A DNA stretch of 64,000 nucleotides from Nematocida homosporus. Taxonomy: Eukaryota; Microsporidia. Below, piece by piece: positions 26,951 to 37,600 of this stretch. How positions within the stretch are numbered: position 1 is the first letter of the stretch; each line of letters begins with the position of its first letter. The stretch lies in NCBI RefSeq assembly GCF_024244095.1, contig NW_026250687.1, forward strand, positions 124,001-188,000, given 5' to 3'. The position numbers and the translations under genes are program-made. Under the pieces are notes generated by a model that was given only the letters and a program-made list of their open reading frames with translations, was not told the DNA's origin and made no database searches.

Positions 26951-28327
26951 ATGTGGGATAATAGGTTGAAGCCTAAGAACAAATCAGCGGTGGGAGAGAA
27001 AAATGGGGGGTATCCTGGTGGCAGAAATCCATTGGTGGTGTTACCCCGTATGATCAACGAAGGTCTAGAACCGAGCAAGCAAAGTTTAGATAAAAGACCT
27101 GTTCTAGGTCCTATTACACGGCCAAGTCGAGTTATTGCGATAGAAGGTATTGATGGGGCTGGATTGGGTGGTGTGGTTGGATTGGGCAAGGAGATTGGTC
27201 TGAGTGCTGAAATTGGGTTGGGCAGTGGTTTGGGGTTGGGTCGGCAATGGGTAGTGTGTCTGGGCTGTAAGAAGGATAATCGGTGTGTGCGCTGTATCTG
27301 CATGAGTGGAATGGGTGGCAGTACTGGTGGAATGGGTAGTGCTGGGGAGTTAGGTGTGAGTGTAGGAGAAGATTTTGTGGATGCGGCTAAGAATGGACTG
27401 GGTGAAGGTGGGAGTGAAGATAGTGAGGGGGAGGGAATAGTAGGAAGTGCGGGTGAATGGGGAGTTGGCGAGCGTATGGAGTTGTGCCGGTTTTGTGACC
27501 AGAACAAAAACTGGGTCTTGGAAACGGTGCAACGTGGGTACTTGGTGCGGTTTGCCGGTTTGGCCGATGCTATTGGGTTTTATATGGCCCATCGGTCGGT
27601 ACTAAGACTGGCCTGGGCACGTGGGATGAGTAGTTTAGGGTTTATGGGGCAAGTGAACGAGAGTGAGGTAGGGGTGAGTCCAAAGTTGCAGATCTTACAG
27701 AAAGCCTTCTCGGTGTACGGACCTGGATGTAAAGCAGCACCACTTATGGACGAGTCCTTTCCGGCTGACAGTCCAATAAGCGAGAAAACAGGCGTGCTGT
27801 ACACTGAGACAGAACGGACCAATGGCTTTGTTTATCAGGCCAGTGGGCGACACTCGAATATTACGCTGCAGGCTAAACTGCGCGGTCTTTCACAGAGCCA
27901 GTTGTTAGCAACGATTCAGAAAGTGCCATCACCAACCTTTTACTTTTTGTCAAAGCACAAGTATGGAACTTATGTCATTCAGTTGGTGATTGCGATGGCT
28001 GAGGACGAGAGTTTAGTGTTGGAGATAAAGAAGCTTTTGTTTCCGCACGCCTCAGCTTTACTACAGCACAGCATTGGGAATTATGTAGTTCAGAAGATGC
28101 TAGTTTTTGATGTTCGATTTGTGTTAGATTGTTTTTTATCTGATTTTGAAATGATTTTGAAAAGTAAGATAGGCGCACGGGCATTTAAAAACTGTGTCAA
28201 GAGTTTTATTCCTTACAAAAAAGAGATCTTGCCTCAGCTGTTGCTTATCATTTCTGGGAATATTCTCTTGGAAGAGCAGAAGATCCTTAAAGCTGTGTAT
28301 AGAGAGCTTTATGGAAGCTTTAAATAG
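26951..28327 (+). CDS. Puf-repeat RNA-binding protein with Gly/Cys-rich N-terminal half
   Basis: A 458-residue protein. The C-terminal 170 residues contain Pumilio-type helical repeats: HKYGTYVIQLVIAMAE and HSIGNYVVQKMLVF are the clear RNA-contact helices, followed by a weaker IGARAFKNCVKSF. Only three to five repeats are visible instead of eight, so the domain is shortened or strongly diverged. The N-terminal half is Gly-rich with two cysteine groups: CLGCKKDNRCVRCIC (about 100-114) and CRFC (about 182-185), which may bind zinc. TATA-like TATAAATA lies upstream. Puf proteins regulate mRNA 3' UTRs. Confidence 0.72.
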   Translation: MWDNRLKPKNKSAVGEKNGGYPGGRNPLVVLPRMINEGLEPSKQSLDKRPVLGPITRPSRVIAIEGIDGAGLGGVVGLGKEIGLSAEIGLGSGLGLGRQWVVCLGCKKDNRCVRCICMSGMGGSTGGMGSAGELGVSVGEDFVDAAKNGLGEGGSEDSEGEGIVGSAGEWGVGERMELCRFCDQNKNWVLETVQRGYLVRFAGLADAIGFYMAHRSVLRLAWARGMSSLGFMGQVNESEVGVSPKLQILQKAFSVYGPGCKAAPLMDESFPADSPISEKTGVLYTETERTNGFVYQASGRHSNITLQAKLRGLSQSQLLATIQKVPSPTFYFLSKHKYGTYVIQLVIAMAEDESLVLEIKKLLFPHASALLQHSIGNYVVQKMLVFDVRFVLDCFLSDFEMILKSKIGARAFKNCVKSFIPYKKEILPQLLLIISGNILLEEQKILKAVYRELYGSFK

Positions 28328-28659
28328 GTTTAGTTAGTATTGAGTTGAGTTAGGTTAAGTTGATGTAGTAGAATGTGTAAATAAATCAGAGCACGTAATT
28401 GGTTGTTTTGCTGTGTTTGTTTAGATTGTGTTGGGGTTGTGTTAGTGTTTTGTTATGATGTGTTATGATGTGTTATGAGGTGGTTGGGTTTAGTTGAGTT
28501 TGGTTGAGTTGAGTTGGGTGGAGATTGGGTTTAGTTGAGCTGGGTGAAGATTGGGTTTGGGCTGTGTTATGATGTGTTATGATAAGGTTAAGTTGAGTTG
28601 GGTGAAGATAGCGATTGAAAGTGTTTAATATCTTGTTTATTGGGTTAGTGTTGCGGCGG
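28328..28659. repeat. Convergent intergenic region, G/T-rich repeats
   Basis: G/T-rich throughout: TGTTATGATGTGTTATGA and GTTTAGTTGAGTTTGG words. TTTATT at 28636-28641 is the AATAAA of the midasin gene on the minus strand. No gene is seen. Confidence 0.6.
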
Positions 28660-31600
28660 TTACTGGGCATACTTGGAAAGAAGAAGCATGTTTTTGAGCT
28701 CGCGAGTGAAGACGATTTCTAGGAGGGCGTCATCTTCAACTAGACAGTAAGGCAGACCTAGCATTTCCAAATACTTGCCAATTACGACTTCGCCTACCAT
28801 GACCTTAACTGATCGCATTTCCTTGATCTTGTTCCCACTGCCTACCACTAAAAGCAGTGTATTGGGCAATAGTCCGGGAGCTTGCATGCTGTCGTAGAAG
28901 AGACCGTCACCGATGATAATATTGTGGCCGGTGGCATACTGCTCTTCAAAGGCCCAGGAAATACGTGTCTCTTGAGCGGCAAAAGTAAGATTGTCAACCA
29001 GACCCTTAATATTGTGGTGGGCCTGTACGGTCGTGCTAAAGGTGTAAAGCTCATAGGAAACCGAGAGAAGATCGAGAGAGTTGGCGATCGTAGTAAGACT
29101 GCTGATCAAGGGAATAGCCATGCCATTGTTTTTGATGCTTCCACTGTTATCCACAAAGATACGAATGAGATACTCTCGGCCTTGTGTTTTGGTTTTGCGC
29201 ATCCAAATCCGGTTCTTCTGTCCATTACTGGCTACATAGGAAACGATTCTTTTCATGTTCAGTCGTCGACCACTTGCATAGTCGCCTTCATAGGAAGTCT
29301 TCTCGTTCTCTTCCAACACAATACCTAGCTGCTTAGTTAGCTCTGGATTGGTCTGGTGTTTGATACTCTCATAGTAAGTGGCTGGATCAACATCTCGGAC
29401 GGGCTTTTTGAAGGCGGCTTTGCGGAGAACTTCTTTGGGCTCGGTTGGTGTAGATGGATTGTCGTAAAGCTCGTCTGTATCAATGGCTTGGTCATTAAGA
29501 GTCTCGCCGCCTTCTGCAGCTACTTCGCGTTCAGCGCCTTGTCCTTCTTCATGGCCAACCTGGTCGTCGGATGGCATATTCTCGGCATCTTCAAAGAGCT
29601 GCTCTGTGTTGGTTTCGGCCTCTTCAAAGCTGTAGTGGTGGAGATTGGTTTGGTTTTCTTCGCTGTCGTATTGCTCAATAGAAATCTCTTCGCTACTGCT
29701 TTCTTCGGAAAGGAGTTCTAGTCGATCTAGAGACTCTTCGTTGAGATCACAGTCTTCGGCTTCTTCAAGAGCATCATGGCTGAAATCAGAGGGTTCGTCA
29801 CTGCACACTTCCATTTCCTGGATGTGCATATCGTCGCGCTGATCGGGTAGTTCGGGATCTATATCTACTTTTTGTGGGTCTTCTTCTTCACCTTCACTTG
29901 GGTTCGGGTCTTCTTCGGAGCCTTGGGTGCTGCCGTCTGAACCATTTTCGTCACTTTCTTCTTCGGGAGTGCCTTTGTCCTTCTCGGAATCATCCTCTGC
30001 GGGTGCTTCTTTGTTGCGCTGGTTGTAGTTCTCTTCGTTCTCGGATACACTGCCTTGTTCCAGTTCGATGTCTGGAGTCTCTTCGGCCCCGGCTGTGGTT
30101 TGAACTTCGCCTTCATTCTGGCAGTCTACGCCGTCTTCTTCGTTGATTTCTGTTTCTTGCTCGTCCTTTTCTCCTTGGTAGTTATCACCGACTTCTTCTT
30201 CGGTCTTGAGATTTTCAGAGATGTTCTTCTCGCCTTCGCCTAGACGCATACCTGCATCTTCTAGTTCTTCGATCAGGCCATCAAGCACGCCTTCGTCTTC
30301 GTCTTCTCCACAGAAACCGAAAGTTAGCAACTCGTAGAAGAGACCTAGTGAAACTAAGAGGAAGGGATATTCTTCGGGTGGGGCGGTGTTGAGGGCATGA
30401 TTGAGCACGCGCACTGTGAATTCAGAAAGACGAACGGCTATTTGGTGGGTGATATTTGGCTCTGTGCGCAGGATGCTATCTCCCAGATGAATGATTTTAG
30501 CGAGGAGTTGGTGGGCGGCTGGGGTGCCGGTGAATTGGTGGTGGTAGAACTCAGCGGCACCGGGGATGGTATTGCGTGAGGTGGTGCGGGGCATGAGGGA
30601 GGAAAGTCGTTCGAAAAGAAGATAAAGCTGGCGGAGTTTGATACTGGTGCTTTCCTTCTCTAGTTGGGCCTTGCGTTGTTGGACTGTTTGGGCAAGACAG
30701 AGATAGCAGGTATCTGCGGCGCATTTGCAAGAAAGATCAAGAGTGTTAATAAAAGTATGCGGTTTGATAAGTGTAAGAATAGGTGTGGAAAGAGAGTCGA
30801 GTGAGGTTTGAACTTTGACGGACTTGCTAAGAATGGACTCTTCCCGGATGGGAATGATGGCATCTTTTGTTTTGATTTTTACGGCTAGCGCCGTTTGAAT
30901 ATCAGCTAGGTCCTTGTTGATGGCTTCTGAAATGCGCTCTTTCTTCTTGTGGGTGATTTCTAGGTAAGGCTGGAAATACACTTGGATGTTGTTGATTTGG
31001 TAGGGCGCGCCTTGTGTGACAGCATGGGCAACGTGACTAACTCTTTCTTGCATATCACCTAGGGTGGACTGGAGGAGGAATTCTTCAATGGCGAGAATGA
31101 AAGTCTTGATTTGGGATGGGTGCTGGGTGGCTTGGAAGAGATGGAGAAGCCAACCGGGATGGACTTGAGTATACTTAGGCATGTCATAAGCCGATAGACT
31201 GGCAAACTCTTTGTAGATCTGCATACGGGCTGTGTTAAGCGGAGTAGAAAGAAGGCCAATGTGGATGCACTCGTGGTTGAGTTTATCGAGGTCTTTGGCA
31301 ACTACTTGGAGAGGTAGAGAACAGGGAAGTGAGAGAACTTCTTGCATTCTTTCGAGAACGTACTGTCCGGCCCCGTCTTCTTCTTTCCAAATGTTAGTGG
31401 AGTCTTGACAGTCTTTGGCTAGTTTGTTTTTGATCTCCTTCTGTGTATCGGTAATAAGAGTAATAATGGGAAGGGGAGTAAAGACTGCGGGTAGTTCGTT
31501 GGCTGTTTCATAGGTAAGACAGAGTCCTTTGGGCTTCAGGGATGTTGCGGTAGTGAAAAGAGTATCTATATCGCGGGAGAGAAGATAAGCCCGGCCTTCG

Positions 31601-34600
31601 GGGGCAAGTGCAGGATACTTGGCGCTAAGTGGGCACTCAAGCAGAATACTGGCGGCTAGTTGACTGATCTCTTCGGGCGTGCGTATGCCTCCTGATTGGA
31701 CAGTCCAGAAGTGAGCGACTGCCTGGGCTTGGACTGGAGTTAGAGAGAGGTAGGATAGACCTTGTTTTTGGAGATACTGGGTGGTTTTGCGAAGGAAATG
31801 GAGGGGTGAGTGGCGGGCAGTAAGTGCGTCGAGGGCCCAGGCGCCAATTGGATGCACCTCGCGGTGCTCTTCTCGCTGGGCAATGCGCTCAATGCCGTCG
31901 CGAAGTACCGTGTAGGCAAAACAGTCCCAGAGATCGGCGTACTTGGCCATGTTTCTTTGTACGATTGAGAAGGCAAAGGCTTCGGGGTGGGGGGCATTTT
32001 GGACTTCGTGGATGACGCCTTTGAGGTACTCGGCAAACTTAGGGAAGTTACGGTCTTGGCGTTTCTGGCGAAGTTCAGCTAGGGAAGTGGAGTTGGAGGT
32101 GGATTTAGCTGGGCTGGGAAGAGATAGCTCGGTAAGGATCTTATCTTTTTTGATCTGTTGGCTGTACTTGTCACCGTATTTGTACTGGGCGTAAGCTTGG
32201 CGGATTTCGTAGACACACTTATTGATTTGGGCTAGAGCGGCTCGTTCAATCTCTTCTATTTCAGGGAAGATAAGAGGGTCGATTTGGTGCTTGAGGCACT
32301 CACTGATAAGGGATAAAAGTGCTTCATAGGCGGGTGGTCGGGTTTCTAGTTTGGCAATGGTCTTTTCTAGTTCAATAGGTAGAGAGTCGAGTACTTGGGC
32401 AATTTGGGTGATGATTGGAGTGTGTTGCAGCTTAGCTAGTTCTGTGTCGGGATTAAGAGTGGTTTCGAGTAAGGAAAGCTTAGCTAGTCGTAGCGAGACT
32501 TTCTTGCGCGGAATGAAAGGAAGGTCCATGGCTTCAAAGTAGGCACGCAGTCCGTTTTCACCTTGAGAGATAGTGGTTTGGAGGTAGATAAGATTAGCGA
32601 GTGCGCCTTCGAGTCCGGGCTTCTTTGGTGGTGGAGTGGTGGTGGGCTGCTCGCGGTAGGCTGCACATAGAACGTATGCTTCTTTGAGGGCGTAGAAAAG
32701 AGGTCGGTTGCGGTAGAAAGCTCGGTAGGACTTTTCAATGCCTGCTTCGGCGACTCGTTCAATCAGTTGAGTAAGCTGGGCTTGAGGTTGGGGATTACTG
32801 AAGAGAATAGTAGCTATTTCCTGTTTGAGAGGAGTTTCGGCGAGAGAGATAAGATGGGCTTGAATGCTTGCTTCGGTATGGCAGTTAACGAGTGGACTTT
32901 CTTCTTTAAGAGCGGGGAGATTAGAAATCAGGGGAACGAGATGGTCGTTTTGCAGAGCGTTGTAGTGCAGTAGCTGTCTGGCTTGAACGTGTGCGCGTAG
33001 GACAGCGGCACTAACGCGGTAGACCCCACGAGTGCGAAGAACCGGGCCTTTGTTGGCTGGAATCGGGAACTGAACGATCTTACAAATATCAACTGGGGAA
33101 AGAGAAGAGGAAATACGTGCTTGAATAGATCGGTTGATAAGAGCGTGCGAAAGTTCTTTGCCGGCTGCAGAGACGCCAAGGAAGAATCGCGTTTTAGGAT
33201 GCACCTGGACAACTCGGACTTCTTCGCCGCCTTTTTCGTGAATCTCTAGAGTCCCGTCCTGTTCGAACAAACTGTTAAGTCGATCAATAACATCATTGCG
33301 CACTAGATTGACATTTTTAAGGAAGATAAGAGAACCGGCCTCGGCGGCTTTGACAAACGGGGCATCTTCCCAGATAAAGTCGGTGCCTGATCCTGGTGGG
33401 GCTTGGGTGTATCGCCCAAGGAAGTCACTGGGCTCCATGTCTTTATGGCAGGGCAGAACAAAGAGATGGCGGCTGGTGTGTCGTGCAATGAATAGAGTAA
33501 GTCGACCCTTGCCGACACCGCCGCGCAGAATGACTGGCCAGTTCTTTTCAACTCCCCAAATAACTATTTCTAGTGCGGTGAGATTGCCATGCGTAATTAC
33601 GTACTCTGGATCGTTAGCTAAATTGCCCGGTAGAATGGCCTGGCCTACTTGCAGTGCGGTAGCCGTGGCTTGGTACTCTGGTAAGTAGGTTGGGACTAGC
33701 TGGGTCTCAGTGACGGCATAAAGAGAAGGAATAAGATGGGTTGAGCCAATGGCCATGTGCTTGAGACAGTCACGTAGGTTAAGAGGATACTTTTGTTTGA
33801 GATGGATGATTTGGGATAAGAGAGCCTCTCGGTTATTAGGGTTGGGTGTAGGCGCCCGCCGAAGAATAGTGACTAGATCGGCCTCTGACATATCGCCACG
33901 GAAAATACGTATAAACCGGCTAAGGAACGATTTAGGAAGGAGTTTACGTCCATCTGCTCGTCCGGATTTAGGGTTCATGGTCGCAAAAATCACTGTGCTG
34001 GGATGCAGTTGCACTTCACCGAGCTCGGGAATATAAAGAGCTCGACGGTAGTCCAGGCACCCATTAAGACCTTCAATCACACTTTGGGTGGCCAAGTTAA
34101 TCTCATCGATAATAATCCAGTCGCCTCGTTTAGCGGCCCGCACGAACTCGCCCTCTACAAAGCGAATGCCTGTAGCAGTAGGAATGCACCGGCCGGCCAA
34201 ATCGGCCATTTCGGTTTCTTTGCTAAGGTTGATACGAGTGACTTGCTGGCCCAAGCGAGCGCCTAGTTCTAAGATCATTTTGGTCTTACCTGTGCCCGGT
34301 GGGCCTTCTAGAAGTACATTGAAGCGGCAGAACAAAGCCTGCAGGACCCGGAAAAGTGTCTGGCGCACAGACCGCGGCTCAAAAGTATAAGCACTGCTGG
34401 CTTGGGTGTCCTGGAGTGCACTTTTCTGAAGAATGAAGGGTCCAGCCCCAAACACGCTCTCATTATCCACTAGATCTATTTCCTCCTGTGGTGCTCGGCC
34501 TTTAACTAACTCAATGGCCTCTCGAATTAGTTGAACAAGATACTGCGAGGTATTGGGTTGTGATGAGGTGGTAGTAGGTATGGTGGTAGTAGGTGAGGCA

Positions 34601-37600
34601 GTGGTAGGCGTGGCAGTGGTGGTATTAGATGAATCGGGGCGGTTAAGAAGGTACCTGGCTAAGACTTCGGCCTCACGAGCACTTTCAATCTCGGCCTGGG
34701 TTTGGGCTAATGCCTTGTGCGCGGCCATGTACATCTCTGCTTCCGTGTACTTAGCTAACAATCCGTACTTCTCAACGTAGTACATGAAATACTTGAGTGA
34801 CTCTTCCAGATCACCGGGCGGGTCCACACAAATAGTAGTAAATCGGCTGGAAATACTTTTGCCCACCTCTCTTTTACCATAATCATCACCTGGATTCATT
34901 GTTCCAATAATACGGAAACTTTCATGGGCTTGGCAACTTCTTGAGCGTTCATGAATGCGTAGGGACCGGTCGTCAAATAGTTCGTTTAAAGATTCAAGCA
35001 CTGAATCTGGGACTAGGTTAATCTCATCAATGACCAGGGCTGCGCCATTTTCCATGGCTTCGATCAAGGGACCATTGCGCCAAAGGAAGTGTCTCTCACT
35101 AGTACCGGGCGGGGTGTGCTCGGAATAACTACCCACAAAATCTGATAGCTCTATACCTGCATGCATACCCATGACCGTACACGGAATGCCAAGACGGCTG
35201 GCCGTATACTCAGAGAGGTACGTCTTGCCAATCCCCGGGGGACCAACTAGAAGAATACTCTCCTGGGCCAGCCAGGCAGCTTCCATTTGGCGTAATGTGC
35301 GCACAACCCCTGGAACAAGTAAGGGATCATTGTCGGTTGGAGATAGAGGCACTGATAAGGCGTCGCGATAATCTTCTAGAGTGAACTTTTCGCGGAACAT
35401 CTTTTCAAAAGCTGTTATGATAGTTGTGATTACTTTTTCCTTTTCGGGTCTTTCTCTGATCTTTTCGGTTAAGACCATCATCGTATGGTAGAAGAGTTTT
35501 TGAGGGTCAGTTGCCTTTTTGTCTATGAAAGATGGTTGGGCGGCTTGGTAACGGCGAATAATACGCATGATCTCTCTAAGGGTAATGTACTGGTGGGCAC
35601 GGTTGCCGGAAAGACTTTTGAGACTTTCATAGATCTCCAGGAGAGTTTTAGCAGATACTTTGCCGATCTTCTTACCGAGAAGAATAGCTTCCATTTCCGG
35701 ACGAGTCTTATCTTCCACATAGATTTCAATGAATCTGTTGCGGAATGCCTTACTAAGATGTTTTCGGTTCTTGTAATCAAGTGACTCGGCTGGATTCTGG
35801 GTGGCAAACAGGGCAAACTCGGCGTGGGCTTGAATGACCTCCTGGGTGGCCGGAATGAACAGCTCACGATTACTGTCTAGTAGTCGGTTGAGTGATTCAA
35901 GCACTTCAGTGGGCGCTAAGTTCAGCTCGTCTAAAAGGACCCAGTGGCCATTGCGTACGGCATCAACTAAGGCGCCTTCGCGATAAATAAACTGTGAGGT
36001 CGTTTTCTGTCGCTTTGAGTCATCCGGTGAGTCAGAAGAGGTTTCGGCCACTGAGTAGGCTCCTAAGTACTCGGCAAGTTCAGTATGTTCGTGGTTGTTG
36101 ATGCGAATGATTTGTTTATCTCTAAGCTGGGCTAAGTGCTTGATTAGAGAGGTTTTACCTACGGACGTACTTCCCTCGAGGAGAACTGGGACTTTGGCTT
36201 CAATGGCTGCGGTGATTTCATCTAAGTACGTCTGAGTAGTTGGAGTAATGATGTAGTGGTTAGTACTGGATGGATGTGTGGAAGAGGTAGTTGAAATACT
36301 AGAAGGTGTAGTAGTAATTGGGAAGAACTGGGTTAGTAGTTTGCGCCCGATCTCCTTATGAAGAAGACAGAGCTGAGTAAGGAAGTTTGTTTGGAGCGCC
36401 TTACGAGGCGAAGTATGGGCCATTTGTACGGCTCGAATGAGATTTCGAATACCAAACAGAGCCGGACGACCACTACCCATGCGTAAATAGTTCTCTTGCG
36501 CACACTTCTTGATCTCAATGTAGAACTGCGTCATTTGCTCAACGGTTGTCACGGGCACGTTTTGGCGGTAGCTAAGTGCGACTTTAAGAATATCAGGCGG
36601 ATTAGTATCTATCTCATCAACTGCTAAGGTAATGGTTTGGTCCATAACTATATCTTTCTTACCATGATCGTCCCCAGGGTTGATACACTGGAAGACCAAT
36701 GTCCGTGGGTCCTTGGGCAAAGAAGTACCTGAATCTTCAAGCAGGAACAGAGCAGACTGCTTAAGCGCAGAATTAATGTAAGCTAGCGTAGCTCGTGGGG
36801 CTAAGTTACTCTCGTCCAGAAGAATCCAGTACCCATAGAGAAAAGCCCGGGTTAAAGGTCCCTCCATAAAGGTACAGATGTTCTGAGCACCAGCCTGCAA
36901 GCGCTGCATAAGCGCCAGAGTCTTTTGCAGCTTAGCAATAGACAGAGCCTGGCGAGTGTTCTGAGGCGAAGCTAAGTGCCGCTCTTGGAACTTAAGCAGT
37001 AGATCTTGCACGGTCTCTTGTAAAGTCTCAATCTGGCCCTGGCGCACTAACTCATCTAATTGGGTCAGGAACTGTTCGTTTTTAGTGGGCACAAAGAAGT
37101 CAGCGAAGTATCCCTGCACCGTATCATTAAGTGTAATAGCTAAACCTTCTAAAGTAGCAAACTGATAAGATCCTAAAAGATCAGTTGTATCTGTATCTTT
37201 GGAAAGATTGATACAAAGCAATTTACGTGCATCTTTATAAGTAGAACTGATTAGATCTGATCTTTTTTGGAAAAGTTTTTGAACTGTAGTTGTTTTACCC
37301 GTTCCTGTTTCTCCTATCAGTAAAAAAGAATAAGCAATATCTAAACCTCGTAATAAACCCAACAATAATCGCTCTGCTGATTGCGTTAGCACATACTCTT
37401 TCTCTGCTTGTAAAGGTTGCAGCATCCGGGCAGTTTCAGCCTTCTCATACTCAGCAATTGCTACTGCTGGTAAACAAAGCATCTGGGCCAGCTCTTCCTC
37501 TAAATCAGCTCGAATGGTCGCTTTATGACCAGCCAGTAAAATATCTCGAGCTCGCACAAACATACTTACTCTACTCTCATCAGCCGTTCCCGGCCTCTCT

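Noticed and set aside
27240..27500. Nanos-type zinc fingers in the Puf protein
   Set aside because: Cysteine pairs are present but the CCHC spacing and histidines of Nanos are not.
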